DNA of 64,000 nt from assembly GCF_000348785.1 (NCBI RefSeq), contig NC_020520.1, forward strand, positions 2,294,001 through 2,358,000. Direction: 5' to 3'. Positions 8,888 to 22,770 of the stretch are shown here, in pieces; position 1 is the first letter of the stretch; every line of letters starts with the position of its first letter. Under the pieces are notes generated by a model, which worked only from the letters and a program-made list of their open reading frames with translations, ran no database searches and was not told where the DNA came from. The translations under genes and the position numbers were made by a program. This DNA comes from Ilumatobacter coccineus YM16-304. GTDB lineage: Bacteria; Actinomycetota; Acidimicrobiia; Acidimicrobiales; Ilumatobacteraceae.

Positions 8888-10339
8888 ATGGATCTCGACG
8901 ACGAACACGAATTCGCGCGTGACGGCGAACTGCCGGCGCAAGCCAAGACGCTGTGGCACGGGCGCTTCACCGGCGGTCCCTCCGAATCGCTGCTGGCGTA
9001 CACGGTCAGCCTCCCCTACGACCAGCGCATGTGGCGCGACGACATCATCGGGTCGAAGGCGCACGTGCGTGGCCTGGCCCGGGTGGGGCTGCTCACCGAC
9101 GACGAACGAGACACCGTGCTCGCAGCACTCGACCAGGTCGGGGTCGAGATGGAGACCGGCTCGTTCGCGTTCACCGACAGCGACGAAGACATCCACACCG
9201 CGATCGAACGCCGCGTCACCGAGATCGCCGGCCCCGCCGGCGGCAAGCTGCACACCGCTCGGAGCCGCAACGACCAGGTCGCCACCGACCTCCGCCTGTG
9301 GTGCAAGCGTGAACTCCGCGACGTGGCTCTGCGCCTCGTCGAGATGCAGGAGGCGCTGCTCGAACAGGCACTCGAAGCCGGCGACACGTATCTGCCCGGC
9401 TACACCCACCTGCAGCGTGCACAGCCGGTGCTGTTGAGCCACCACCTGATGGCTCACGGCTGGGCGCTCGGCCGCGACGTCAGCCGACTGCTCGACACGA
9501 TCGACCGGCTCGACGTGTCGCCGCTCGGCGCCGGAGCGCTCGCTGGTTCGTCGTTGCCGATCGACCCCGTCGGCAACGCCGACGACCTCGGCTTCGCCAA
9601 GCCGTTCGACAACAGCCTCGACGCGGTGAGCGACCGTGACTTCGTGGCCGAAGCGGTGTTCGACCTCGCGCTCATCGGGATCCACCTGTCGCGCATCGGC
9701 GAGGAATGGGTGCTGTGGACCTCGGGAGAGTTCGGGTTCGCCCGACTCGACGACGGCTACTCGACCGGCTCCTCGATGCTGCCGCAGAAGAAGAACCCCG
9801 ACATCGCCGAACTCGCTCGTGGCAAGAGCGGTCGCCTGATCGGCAACCTCACCGGGCTGCTCGCCACGCTGAAGGGGCTGCCGATGGCGTACAACCGAGA
9901 CCTCCAGGAAGACAAGGAGCCGCTGTTCGACTCGGTCGAGCAGGTCACGCTCGCGGTCGCCGCGCTCACCGGCATGATCGCCACCGCGACCTTCAACGCT
10001 GACGCGATGCAGTCAGCCGCCGACGAAGAGACGATGGCCGCCACCGATCTCGCCGAGTTTCTCGTGCGTGGCGGCATGCCCTTCCGCGAAGCTCATGCCG
10101 TGGTCGGTGCACACGTCCAGAAATGCCTCGCGGGTGAAGGAACACTGTCGGAACTGGTCGCTGCCGACCCGCTGCTCGGCGACGAGGCCGCACTGCTGGT
10201 GCGCCCCGGCGTCGGGGTCACCATGCGCTCGAGTCGGGGTGCCGCAGGCCCGGAGGCACGAGACGTGCAGGTCGAGTCGTACCGGGCGATGCTCGCCGAC
10301 GAGCTGCGCTCGATTCGCGAACTGGCGAGCGCTGGCTGA
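8888..10339 (+). CDS. argH: Argininosuccinate lyase
   Basis: Last step of arginine synthesis: argininosuccinate to arginine plus fumarate. 483 aa, fumarase/aspartase superfamily with HTARSRNDQVATDLRLW, GYTHLQRAQPV and the signature GSSMLPQKKNP (residues 294-304). Sixty bases separate it from argR. argG (argininosuccinate synthase), which normally precedes argH, is missing from the cluster and must be elsewhere. A slightly extended, acidic N-terminus (MDLDDEHEFARDGELP) precedes the conserved LWHGRF. Confidence 0.95.
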   Translation: MDLDDEHEFARDGELPAQAKTLWHGRFTGGPSESLLAYTVSLPYDQRMWRDDIIGSKAHVRGLARVGLLTDDERDTVLAALDQVGVEMETGSFAFTDSDEDIHTAIERRVTEIAGPAGGKLHTARSRNDQVATDLRLWCKRELRDVALRLVEMQEALLEQALEAGDTYLPGYTHLQRAQPVLLSHHLMAHGWALGRDVSRLLDTIDRLDVSPLGAGALAGSSLPIDPVGNADDLGFAKPFDNSLDAVSDRDFVAEAVFDLALIGIHLSRIGEEWVLWTSGEFGFARLDDGYSTGSSMLPQKKNPDIAELARGKSGRLIGNLTGLLATLKGLPMAYNRDLQEDKEPLFDSVEQVTLAVAALTGMIATATFNADAMQSAADEETMAATDLAEFLVRGGMPFREAHAVVGAHVQKCLAGEGTLSELVAADPLLGDEAALLVRPGVGVTMRSSRGAAGPEARDVQVESYRAMLADELRSIRELASAG

Positions 10340-10346
10340 GTACGAG

Positions 10347-10919
10347 ATGGCGGCCATCCGGCGCACCGATCTCGCCCGTTCGGCGTCGGTCGTCGCCCCC
10401 TGGCTGCTCAACAAGCTGCTCGTGTCGACGGTCGACGGCCGTACGGTGGCGGGGCGCATCGCCGAGGTCGAGGCCTACGAACAGGACGATCCGGCGAGCC
10501 ACACGTTCGGCGGTCGTACGGCGCGCAACGAGGTGATGTTCGGACGAGCCGGGCACCTGTACGTCTACCTCAGCTACGGCATCCACTTCTGTGCGAACGT
10601 CGTCACCGGGCCGGAGGGGTCGGGCGAGGCGGTGCTGATCCGCTCGGTCGCGATCGAATCCGGACTCGACGATGCCGCGGCGCGCCGGGGCGACCGGCCG
10701 AGACGGGAGCTGTCGAACGGGCCCGGCAAGCTCTGCCAGGCCTTCGGTGTCGGCCTGCCGCACGACGGCGCCGACCTGCTCGCGGGCGGTCCAGTCCGGT
10801 TACTCGACGACGGCGTCGCACCGCCGCCACACCCGCTCGTCGGACCGCGCATCGGGATCTCGAAGGGCGTCGACACGCCGTGGCGGTTCCGTGTGCCGGC
10901 GGAAGGGCCGACCACGTGA
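10347..10919 (+). CDS. mpg: DNA-3-methyladenine glycosylase (AAG/MPG family)
   Basis: Base-excision repair enzyme removing alkylated purines. 190 aa with the AAG-type active site: RIAEVEAYEQDDPASH (catalytic glutamate in EVEAY), GHLYVYLSYGIHFCANVV and the LSNGPGKLCQAFGV block. This is the human MPG-like fold, not AlkA. It begins 7 bases after argH, so it is probably transcribed with the arginine operon as a read-through gene. Its stop overlaps the GTG of the next gene. Confidence 0.93.
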   Translation: MAAIRRTDLARSASVVAPWLLNKLLVSTVDGRTVAGRIAEVEAYEQDDPASHTFGGRTARNEVMFGRAGHLYVYLSYGIHFCANVVTGPEGSGEAVLIRSVAIESGLDDAAARRGDRPRRELSNGPGKLCQAFGVGLPHDGADLLAGGPVRLLDDGVAPPPHPLVGPRIGISKGVDTPWRFRVPAEGPTT

Positions 10920-11731
10920 AGCCTCCGATCTGCGAACTGTGTGACGAGCGATTCGACCCGGCCGACGGTCTGCTGCTGACGTTCGTCGGCGACGAACGCT
11001 CGATCGCATGGCGCGAGGCAGCAGCGGCCGACGGTCGTGTCGGTCATCCTCCCGACACCGGCTGGTTCTGTCCTGATCACGCTCCCGACGCATCGGCGCT
11101 GGCCGCCACCACGACGCTTCGCGAGGCGCTCGCCGCGCTCCGCCCGCAACCCGAGCCCGAGCCGCAACCCGAGCCCGAGACCAGTGCGACCGTGTCGGAC
11201 GCCGATCCGACACCCATGCAGCGTCCGAACGCTGAACCATCCGGCTCCCTGCGCTCATGGCTGCCCGACGACTATCGCCAGGTCGAGATCGCCCCGATGA
11301 CGGTCGACGCGCTCACCGAACGCCTCCGACGCTTCTTCGACGACGTCGTCGACGCCGGCGCTGCTGCGACCGGGGTCGCCGTGGACCGAGACGCCGCCGA
11401 GGTCCGCCGAACCGTCGAGCAGTATGCCTCACCCGAGTGGCGAGAGAAGGGGCCGGCGTCGGAGGAGGTCGAGACCACCCGAGTCGTGCAGATCGGTGGG
11501 TGGGACTGCGAGTTCAGTCGGACGCGTCACGACTGGCTCCACGGTGGTCTGATCCAGTCGTCGGTGTCGGTCTCCGTGGTCGATCGCGAAGGGCCTGAGC
11601 CCGGCACGGTGCTGCGCGTCGGCGGCGGAACACATGCCGGTTCGGCGGTCACGGTCGTCAGCGGCTACGGGCAGCGACCGACGTTCGCGGCACCCCTCCT
11701 CGACGAACTGTTCGCCGAACTCACGGCCTGA
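10916..11731 (+). CDS. Hypothetical protein with N-terminal zinc-ribbon-like Cys/His pairs
   Basis: 271 aa, function not recognised. Starts at a GTG overlapping the glycosylase stop. The N-terminal 55 residues contain CELC and WFCPDH, a likely metal site. A Glu/Pro-rich linker (PQPEPEPQPEPE) follows at about residues 76-90, then a soluble C-terminal domain of about 160 residues with the conserved-looking stretch WDCEFSRTRHDWLHGG and a glycine-rich end. Coupling to a DNA repair gene hints at nucleic-acid work, but that is inference only. Confidence 0.7.
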   Translation: MKPPICELCDERFDPADGLLLTFVGDERSIAWREAAAADGRVGHPPDTGWFCPDHAPDASALAATTTLREALAALRPQPEPEPQPEPETSATVSDADPTPMQRPNAEPSGSLRSWLPDDYRQVEIAPMTVDALTERLRRFFDDVVDAGAAATGVAVDRDAAEVRRTVEQYASPEWREKGPASEEVETTRVVQIGGWDCEFSRTRHDWLHGGLIQSSVSVSVVDREGPEPGTVLRVGGGTHAGSAVTVVSGYGQRPTFAAPLLDELFAELTA

Positions 11732-11738
11732 CCGTCAC

Positions 11739-11769
11739 ATCGCGCCGTGTACGGCTGCCGTGGCGCGAT
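11739..11769 (+). terminator. Hairpin after the arginine operon
   Basis: ATCGCGCC pairs with GGCGCGAT, with an inner ACGG/CCGT stem and CTG loop. It follows the last gene of the arg transcription unit by 7 bases. There is no U-tract, as is common in actinobacteria, and the distal arm ends just before the -10 of the next gene. Confidence 0.55.
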
Positions 11770-11773
11770 CGCA

Positions 11774-12694
11774 TACGTTGGTGGCATGCAGGACTTCTCC
11801 GGAAAAATCGCCGTCGTCACCGGTGGAGGCACCGGCATGGGCCGCGAGCTCGCCGTACAGCTCGCCGCTGCCGGAGCGCACGTGTCGATGTGCGATCTCT
11901 CCGAGGAGAACATGGCCGAGGCGGCCGCCCTCGCCCGGGCCGCGGCACCGGCGTCCGACGTGCGGATCTCGACCCACACGTGCGACGTGAGCGACGAGGC
12001 CGCGATGCTGGTGTTCCGCGACGAAGTGCTCGCGGCCCACGACAGCGACCACGTGAACCTGCTGTTCAACAACGCAGGGCTCAGCGGTGGCGGCTCGATC
12101 TTCACCGACACCCGCGACTCGTGGGACCGCTGCTTCAACGTGTGCTTCCACGGCGTGCGATGGGGCACGCTCGCCTTCCTCGACGCGCTCACCAAGGCCG
12201 ACGAGGGCCACATCGTCAACACATCGAGCGTCAACGGGTTCTGGGCGTCGATCGGCGAAGATCGGCCACACACTGCGTACTCGGCGGCGAAGTTCGCCGT
12301 GAAGGGGTTCACCGAGGCGCTCATCGGAGACCTGCGAGTCAACGCCCCACACGTCAAGGCCTCGGTCGTGATGCCCGGCCACATCGGCACCTCGATCGTG
12401 CAGAACTCGATGAAGTTCGGAGCGCGTGCGCTCACCGACGAAGAACGCGAACTGATGGCGGTTGCCGACCAGATGTTCCACGACATGGCGCCGATGACGG
12501 CCGCCGAAGCAGCGACGGTGATTCTCGACGGCGTGCGCGCCGACCGGTGGCGCATCCTCGTGGGTGACGACGCTCACGCACTCGACGCAGCGGTGCGCGC
12601 CGACCCCGAACGGGCCTACGACCCGGGGTTCGGAGAGATGCTGTTCGCCGAACTCCGCTCTGCGACCGAGGGGCTCGTCGCCGACGACGGCTGA
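11774..12694 (+). CDS. Short-chain dehydrogenase/reductase (SDR)
   Basis: Coding part is 11786-12694 (302 aa, MQDFSGKIAVV); the upstream 12 bases given here are its -10 element TACGTT (11774-11779) and the 6-base gap to the ATG, which predicts a leaderless message. Classical SDR motifs: TGGGTGMG (residues 11-18), NNAG, the catalytic serine in NTSSVNG and YSAAK with the catalytic Tyr and Lys. Cofactor choice is open: the residue after the second strand is Asp (MCDLS), favouring NAD(H). Substrate unknown; the neighbouring Baeyer-Villiger enzyme on the other strand suggests alcohol/ketone metabolism. Confidence 0.9.
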   Translation, partial: YVGGMQDFSGKIAVVTGGGTGMGRELAVQLAAAGAHVSMCDLSEENMAEAAALARAAAPASDVRISTHTCDVSDEAAMLVFRDEVLAAHDSDHVNLLFNNAGLSGGGSIFTDTRDSWDRCFNVCFHGVRWGTLAFLDALTKADEGHIVNTSSVNGFWASIGEDRPHTAYSAAKFAVKGFTEALIGDLRVNAPHVKASVVMPGHIGTSIVQNSMKFGARALTDEERELMAVADQMFHDMAPMTAAEAATVILDGVRADRWRILVGDDAHALDAAVRADPERAYDPGFGEMLFAELRSATEGLVADDG

Positions 12695-12714
12695 CGGGCC
12701 GCCGGCTCAGCGGG

Positions 12715-14514
12715 TCAGCGGGTGAGTTGCAGGCCTGGGAGCGAGCCGTCGGCGCGCCAGTCGGCCAGGATCTGGAAGTACTCGATCGAGCCGCCGCCGT
12801 ACGTGGAGTTCTGCGCCGCTCGCTTCTCGGGCTGTCCCTCGTTGTTGTAGTAGCCGGGCGTGCACGATTCGAGGAACGGCAACGACACACGAGACTTGTC
12901 GATCACCTGCTGCACCCAGGCCGCCTCGGCGTCGGGCTCGACTTCGACGCTGTCGACGTCGTTCGCGAGCGCGTGATCGATGATGTACGCGATGTGCGTG
13001 GCCTGCTCGCCGAGCAGATGGGGGAAGCTCACGGTGAACCCGGCCTGCCCGGGGCTCATGATGAACAGGTTGGGGAACTCGTGGCTCACGATCCCGTGGA
13101 GCGTCTCCATGCCATCGGCCCACTTCTCGGTGAGCGTGCGACCGAGCCGCCCCGTCACCTCGTAGCCGGCCCGCCGGGAGTAGTCGGTGCCGACTTCAAA
13201 ACCGGTGGCGAACACGATGCAGTCGACCTCGTACTCGACCCCGTTGGCGACCACACCGCCGGCCGTGATGCGGTCGATGCCACGACCATCGGTGTCGACG
13301 AGGGAGACGCTGGGCCGATTGAAGGTGTCGAGGTAGTCGTCGTGGAAACACGGGCGCTTGCAGAACTGGCGATACCACGGCTTGAGGGCTTCGGCCGTGT
13401 CGGGGTCGTCGACGATCTCCTGCGCCCGTCGGCGAATCTCCTCCATCTTCTCGAAGTCGGCGAGCTCCATCGACGCAGCGATGCCCTCGGGCGACAGGTC
13501 GGCGTCGGCACCCTCGCGCTGGATGCGCACGAGCAGCTTCCCGATGATGTCGGTCCAGCCGTCGTCGACGAGGTCGACCGGCTGCGGTTGCCCCGACACC
13601 AGGGCGTTGAAGTTCTGCATCCGCTCGGTCTGCCAGCCGGGTTCGAGCGACGCCGCCCAGTCGGGATCGGTCGGCCGGTTGTTTCGGACGTCGATCGACG
13701 ACGGCGTGCGCTGGAACACGTACAACTCGTCGGCCGACTCACCGAGGTGGGGCACGCACTGGACTGCGGTGGCGCCCGTGCCGATGATGCCGACACGCTT
13801 GCCCCGCAGACCGGTGAGGTCGCCGTGCGGGCCGCCGCCGGTGTAGTGGTAGTCCCAACGGCTCGTGTGGAACGTGTGCCCCGTGTAATCGGTGATGCCG
13901 TCGATGCCGGGGAGCTTCGGCCGGTGGAGCGGGCCGTTCGCCATGACGACGAACTTGGCGCGCATCTCGTCGCCGCGATTGGTCGAGACGATCCAGCGCG
14001 CTTCGTCGTCGTCCCACCGCATACCGGTCACCTCGGTCTGGAAGCACGCATTGTCGTACAGGTCGTAGTGCGCCCCGATCGCCCGGCTGTGCTCGAGAAT
14101 CTCCGCGGCGTGGACGTACTTCTCGGTGGGGACGTAGTCGAGTTCTTCCAGGAGCGGGAGATACACGTACGACTCGACGTCGCACATCGCTCCGGGGTAC
14201 CGATTCCAGTACCAGGTGCCACCGAAGTCGCCGCCCTTCTCGATGAGCCGAATGTCGGAGATGCCCGCATCGCGCAGACGGGCGCCGGCGAGCAACCCGC
14301 CGAACCCGCCACCGATCACGATCACCTCGGTGTCGTCGTCGAGCGGGGAGCGCTCGAGCACCGACTCGATGTACGGATCGTCGACGAAGTCGGAGTAGTC
14401 ACCCGCCACCTCGAGGTACTGCTCGTTGCCGTCGAGGCGGACCCGCTTGTCACGCTCGGCGCGGTACTTCGCTCGCAGAGCGTCGGGATCGAACGGCAAG
14501 TCGGTGGCGGTCAC
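12715..14514 (-). CDS. Flavin-containing Baeyer-Villiger-type monooxygenase
   Basis: 599 aa FAD/NADPH monooxygenase expected to insert oxygen beside a carbonyl. FAD motif GGGFGGLLAG near residue 68, GTWYWNRYPGAMCD as in phenylacetone/cyclohexanone monooxygenases, the Baeyer-Villiger fingerprint YTGHTFHTSRWDY, and the second dinucleotide motif GIIGTGATAVQ. The GTG at 14514 was chosen because a TACGTT -10 (14522-14527, minus strand) lies 7 bases before it. The frame stays open upstream but without similarity. Convergent with the SDR gene; a combined alcohol-to-ketone-to-ester route is plausible but unproven. Confidence 0.9.
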   Translation of the reverse strand: MTATDLPFDPDALRAKYRAERDKRVRLDGNEQYLEVAGDYSDFVDDPYIESVLERSPLDDDTEVIVIGGGFGGLLAGARLRDAGISDIRLIEKGGDFGGTWYWNRYPGAMCDVESYVYLPLLEELDYVPTEKYVHAAEILEHSRAIGAHYDLYDNACFQTEVTGMRWDDDEARWIVSTNRGDEMRAKFVVMANGPLHRPKLPGIDGITDYTGHTFHTSRWDYHYTGGGPHGDLTGLRGKRVGIIGTGATAVQCVPHLGESADELYVFQRTPSSIDVRNNRPTDPDWAASLEPGWQTERMQNFNALVSGQPQPVDLVDDGWTDIIGKLLVRIQREGADADLSPEGIAASMELADFEKMEEIRRRAQEIVDDPDTAEALKPWYRQFCKRPCFHDDYLDTFNRPSVSLVDTDGRGIDRITAGGVVANGVEYEVDCIVFATGFEVGTDYSRRAGYEVTGRLGRTLTEKWADGMETLHGIVSHEFPNLFIMSPGQAGFTVSFPHLLGEQATHIAYIIDHALANDVDSVEVEPDAEAAWVQQVIDKSRVSLPFLESCTPGYYNNEGQPEKRAAQNSTYGGGSIEYFQILADWRADGSLPGLQLTR

Positions 14515-14597
14515 CCCGTCCAACGTACCGATACCCGTGGTTCGAGGCCGAAGCGTGCGGTGCGACGCCGCCCGGGTGACGGACGGGGAAGGGCCCG

Positions 14598-15680
14598 TCA
14601 GCGCCAGTGGATCCAGTACCCGTGCGGATGCGTCTCGGCGAGATGGCGGACCTCCCGCCGACCCGCTCGCCAGGTGACGAGCGTGAGTTCGGTGCGATGT
14701 GGATCGACGGGATCGACGGCGTGGGGCAGCTCCGGAGTGAGCGCCGGGGCCTCGGCCGAGATCCACGAGAGATCGGTGTGCTCCGCGAGACGGTCGAGTT
14801 CGTCGACGAACGCGGTGCGCCGGTCGGGAGGAAGGTAGTTGAGCGCCCACGTGGTCGTGACGACCGGGTGGCCGTCGGTCGACAGCCGTTCGATCGACTG
14901 GCTCAAGGAGTCGACGGCATCGCCCTGTACGACATCGGGAGGAGTCGCGCGAGCGAGCTCGATCGCCGCCCGCAACCGGTGGAAGCGGTCGGCCTGGTCG
15001 GGCCAACAACACGCTTCGAGCCAGCGTGCGTCGTCGGCGTCGCTGATGTCGATCGGCCGCAGGTCGACCCCACAACCTCGGCGAACATTCGGCATCTCCA
15101 GGTCGGTGAGTGGCGTCGGGGCGGTGCCGCGAGTCGAGCACTCGAGCTCGACGCTCGACGTGTGGTCACCGATCAGCGGTCGGTCGTCGTATCGGTAGGC
15201 GAACCTCGGCAGCAGGAGGTTGAGCCCGGCGCTCGTTCCGACGTCGAGGTGCGTGACCGGTCCGACCTCGTCGCCGATCATGCCGAATGCCGGGAGCAGC
15301 ACGGCGCAGCGTCCGACCTCGTTGGTCTGCACCCGGCGGGTTCGAACCAGCGACCGGACCTCGTCGGCCCGCTCCATGACGAACGTCTCCAGCGTCGCCG
15401 CGAGGCGAGGATCGTCGGCTGGAAACGGCGACTCGGTGATGTTCGGGTACCACCGTGCGAGCCGATGATCGGGGTCGGCGAGTACCAGGTGATGGATCGC
15501 AGCGAGCAGCAGGACCGGGAGCTGTTGTTCGGTCGGCGCCTCGCCCAACAGGCTCCACAGGTTCGGGCGGCGTGCGATGGCGTCGGCCAGCGCCGCGTTG
15601 AGGGGTGCCCGAGGCGCCGACTGGATCGCCGAGTCACGAAACCGGCGGGCGAGCTCGGAATCGTTCATGTGGTCGGGCAC
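14598..15680 (-). CDS. DUF2332 family protein
   Basis: 360 aa protein matching the DUF2332 pattern: an N-terminal helical half (SPFPADDPRLAATLETFV), then VTHLDVGTSAGLNLL and a C-terminal half with VVTTTWALNYLP. The GTSAGLNL loop and following acidic residues resemble a degenerate SAM-binding motif, so a methyltransferase-like role is possible but unproven. Starts at GTG 15680, six bases downstream of a TACTGT -10 (minus strand 15687-15692), suggesting leaderless mRNA; an ATG four codons in is the alternative. Divergent from tyrS. Confidence 0.85.
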   Translation of the reverse strand: MPDHMNDSELARRFRDSAIQSAPRAPLNAALADAIARRPNLWSLLGEAPTEQQLPVLLLAAIHHLVLADPDHRLARWYPNITESPFPADDPRLAATLETFVMERADEVRSLVRTRRVQTNEVGRCAVLLPAFGMIGDEVGPVTHLDVGTSAGLNLLLPRFAYRYDDRPLIGDHTSSVELECSTRGTAPTPLTDLEMPNVRRGCGVDLRPIDISDADDARWLEACCWPDQADRFHRLRAAIELARATPPDVVQGDAVDSLSQSIERLSTDGHPVVTTTWALNYLPPDRRTAFVDELDRLAEHTDLSWISAEAPALTPELPHAVDPVDPHRTELTLVTWRAGRREVRHLAETHPHGYWIHWR

Positions 15681-15686
15681 CGCCGA

Positions 15687-15696
15687 ACAGTACTCT
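15687..15696. promoter_or_regulatory. Overlapping divergent -10 elements (DUF2332 / tyrS)
   Basis: On the minus strand TACTGT (15687-15692) serves the DUF2332 gene; on the plus strand TACTCT (15691-15696) faces tyrS. The two hexamers share two base pairs, so polymerase cannot open both promoters at once. Spacing to the minus-strand GTG is 6 bases and to the tyrS ATG 10 bases. Confidence 0.55.
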
Positions 15697-15706
15697 GATG
15701 GGCGAT

Positions 15707-16990
15707 ATGCCCCTCGTGAACGACGATCTCATTGCCGACCTCGAAGCTCGTGGACTCATCCACGACTCGACCGACCGCGAGCACCTGCGTGCCCAGGTGG
15801 CCGAGGGTCCGATCGGCATCTACTACGGATGCGATCCGACGGCCGACAGTCTTCACGTCGGCAACCTCATCGGCCTGGTGATGCTGCGCCGCTTCCAAGA
15901 CGCCGGCCACAAGGCGATCGCGTTGGCCGGGGGAGCGACGGGCATGATCGGCGACCCGAGCGGAAAGTCCGAGGAGCGCAATCTGCTCGACGACGACACG
16001 CTCAACCACAACGTGGCATGCATCAAAGAGCAGTTGGGTCGCATCGTCGATCTCGACGACCCGCAGCGCGGGGTGCTCGTCGACAACCGTGAGTGGACGC
16101 AACCGATCTCGATCCTCGAGTTCTTGCGCGACGTCGGGCGTCACGTCACGGTCAATCAGATGCTGGCGCGCGAGAGCATCAAGGTCCGGATCAACTCCGA
16201 GCACGGCATCAGCTTCACCGAGTTCAGCTACATGCTGCTCCAGGCGAACGACTACCTGCACCTGTTCGACGAGTACGGCTGCATGATCCAGATCGGTGGT
16301 TCCGATCAGTGGGGCAACATCATCTCGGGCGTCGACCTCATCCGCCGCAAACGACAGACCGCCGTCCACGCGTTCTCCTGGCCGTTGCTCACCGCGTCCG
16401 ACGGCTCGAAGATCGGCAAGACCGCCGGCGCCCGCGTCTGGCTCGACCCGGCGAAGACGAGCCCCTACACGTTGCGGCAACACATGATGCAGACCGCGGA
16501 CGCCGATGTGCGTGCCCAGTTGCTCACCTTCTCGCTGCGTGACGTCGCCGAGATCGAGGAGATCGCCGCGGCCCATGCCGAGGCGCCACACAAGCGGCTC
16601 GGTCAGCGCACGCTCGCGACCGATGTCGTGTCGCTGGTGCACAGCCCCGAGGCGGCCGCCGCGGCCGAGGAGGCGGCCGATCTGCTGTTCGCGAGCGACC
16701 CGACCGGAGCGTCGGAGCAGGCGTTCGAGACACTCGCCGCCGAGATCCCGCACACCCGACTCCACGTCGATGAGCTCGACGATCCGATCAACGTCTTCGT
16801 GGCCACCGACCTGGCGAAATCCAACGGTGACGCGCGTCGCACCATGGACCAGGGCGCGTACTACGTCAATGGGGTCTCGTTCACCGCGAATGACCAGCTC
16901 AGCGACCAGAAACGGCTGCACGGGAAGTACCTCCTGCTGCGCAAGGGCAAGAAGTCGCACCACCTCGTCGAACTAATCTTGCCGGCGTAG
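15707..16990 (+). CDS. tyrS: Tyrosyl-tRNA synthetase
   Basis: Charges tRNA-Tyr. 427 aa, class Ic synthetase: YYGCDPTADSLHVGNLIGL (HIGH variant HVGN), GGSDQWGNI, and the KMSKS equivalent SKIGKT, typical of the bacterial TyrRS with KFGKT. A C-terminal S4 RNA-binding domain ends in GKKSHHLVEL. Start at ATG 15707 (MPLVND); an in-frame ATG at 15698 would add three residues. It lies directly upstream of the rRNA operon with no clear terminator between them. Confidence 0.95.
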   Translation: MPLVNDDLIADLEARGLIHDSTDREHLRAQVAEGPIGIYYGCDPTADSLHVGNLIGLVMLRRFQDAGHKAIALAGGATGMIGDPSGKSEERNLLDDDTLNHNVACIKEQLGRIVDLDDPQRGVLVDNREWTQPISILEFLRDVGRHVTVNQMLARESIKVRINSEHGISFTEFSYMLLQANDYLHLFDEYGCMIQIGGSDQWGNIISGVDLIRRKRQTAVHAFSWPLLTASDGSKIGKTAGARVWLDPAKTSPYTLRQHMMQTADADVRAQLLTFSLRDVAEIEEIAAAHAEAPHKRLGQRTLATDVVSLVHSPEAAAAAEEAADLLFASDPTGASEQAFETLAAEIPHTRLHVDELDDPINVFVATDLAKSNGDARRTMDQGAYYVNGVSFTANDQLSDQKRLHGKYLLLRKGKKSHHLVELILPA

Positions 16991-16991
16991 G

Positions 16992-17020
16992 TTGTGGCGC
17001 CGCTCTGGGTCGGTTAGCTT
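16992..17020 (+). promoter_or_regulatory. Candidate rrn operon promoter
   Basis: TTGTGG (16992-16997), 17 bp, TAGCTT (17015-17020) fits a primary-sigma promoter starting transcription near 17027, upstream of the leader strand of the pre-16S stem. A TACAAT at 17247-17252 could be a second -10 but lacks a -35 and lies inside the leader. Not experimentally defined. Confidence 0.45.
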
Positions 17021-17415
17021 AGCTCTCCGCTTCACGGGGGCATCTGCCGCCGGAAAAGCACCGGGAAACACTGCGAGATCGGGCCGAACAGGCTGGTCAC
17101 GGCACTTTCCTTCGGATCCTTGAAAACGGAAGAGAAGACAGAACGCCAATGCGGGCAGTCCGGTCGATGGTCTCACTTTGTGGGGTTGTCGCGAGAGGCT
17201 GTCTTGTCAATTCTGCCGTCGACATCCCTGTCGGCGGCAACACGAATACAATGGCTGTTCGTTTGATGCGTCGGTTTTGCCGGTGTTGATGATGGATGGC
17301 CGAATCCAGCTGGACGCTGCAACATCACAGACTTTTTCCGTCTGGTTGTGGCGCTCGCTGACATGTCGTTGCTGGTCTCGAGTCGCTTTGGTGATGAGAT
17401 GATTGGTACACGTTT
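17021..17415 (+). other. rRNA leader with 5' strand of the pre-16S processing stem
   Basis: About 395 bases without a protein gene. Bases 17113-17141 pair with 19081-19109 in the 16S-23S spacer over 29 positions (two mismatches and one G-U), forming the RNase III-type stem that brings both ends of pre-16S together. An 11-bp hairpin (17214-17224 with 17229-17239, loop TCCC) sits between stem and 16S. The leader is unusually long after the stem (about 275 bases before the 16S 5' end). Confidence 0.7.
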
Positions 17416-22402
<4,987 letters not shown>

Positions 22403-22498
22403 TAAACCGCTCGTGCTTGCTCTGGAGTCCTTCAGGAGTCCCCTGAAGTTCTGGTTTCTGCCCCCAACGGTGGGGCGTGACCGGATTTGACAATTGAT
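22403..22498 (+). other. 23S-5S spacer with 3' strand of the pre-23S stem
   Basis: Bases 22409-22424 are the perfect 16-bp complement of 19242-19257 in the ITS, forming the processing stem of the 23S precursor. A second small hairpin (GGAGTCC ... region 22424-22446) follows. No gene is present. Confidence 0.8.
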
Positions 22499-22615
<117 letters not shown>

Positions 22616-22623
22616 TACGCAGT

Positions 22624-22668
22624 GAGAGCCCCAACACACGACACCGTGTGTTGGGGCTCTCCACGTTT
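22624..22668 (+). terminator. Intrinsic terminator of the rrn operon
   Basis: A perfect 17-bp stem (22624-22640 with 22645-22661, loop ACAC) followed by CACGTTTT. It ends the rRNA operon nine bases after 5S. From here to 22770 only a weak GGCCGG-CTGA-CCGGCC hairpin is visible, which may end the convergent gene. Confidence 0.92.
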
Positions 22669-22770
22669 TCACCCCCCAATCGTCCTGGTCGCTCGAGCCC
22701 ACAGGCCGGCTGACCGGCCAGCGCCCCGTCGTGAGGCGCGACGATGTCGTCTCTCCTCGTCAGGAAGACG

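Noticed and set aside
12727-14838. 703-codon plus-strand frame opposite the Baeyer-Villiger gene
   Set aside because: Mirror frame; the minus-strand product has clear FAD and fingerprint motifs.
17247-17252. TACAAT as main rrn promoter
   Set aside because: No -35 partner and it lies inside the leader, downstream of the pre-16S stem strand.
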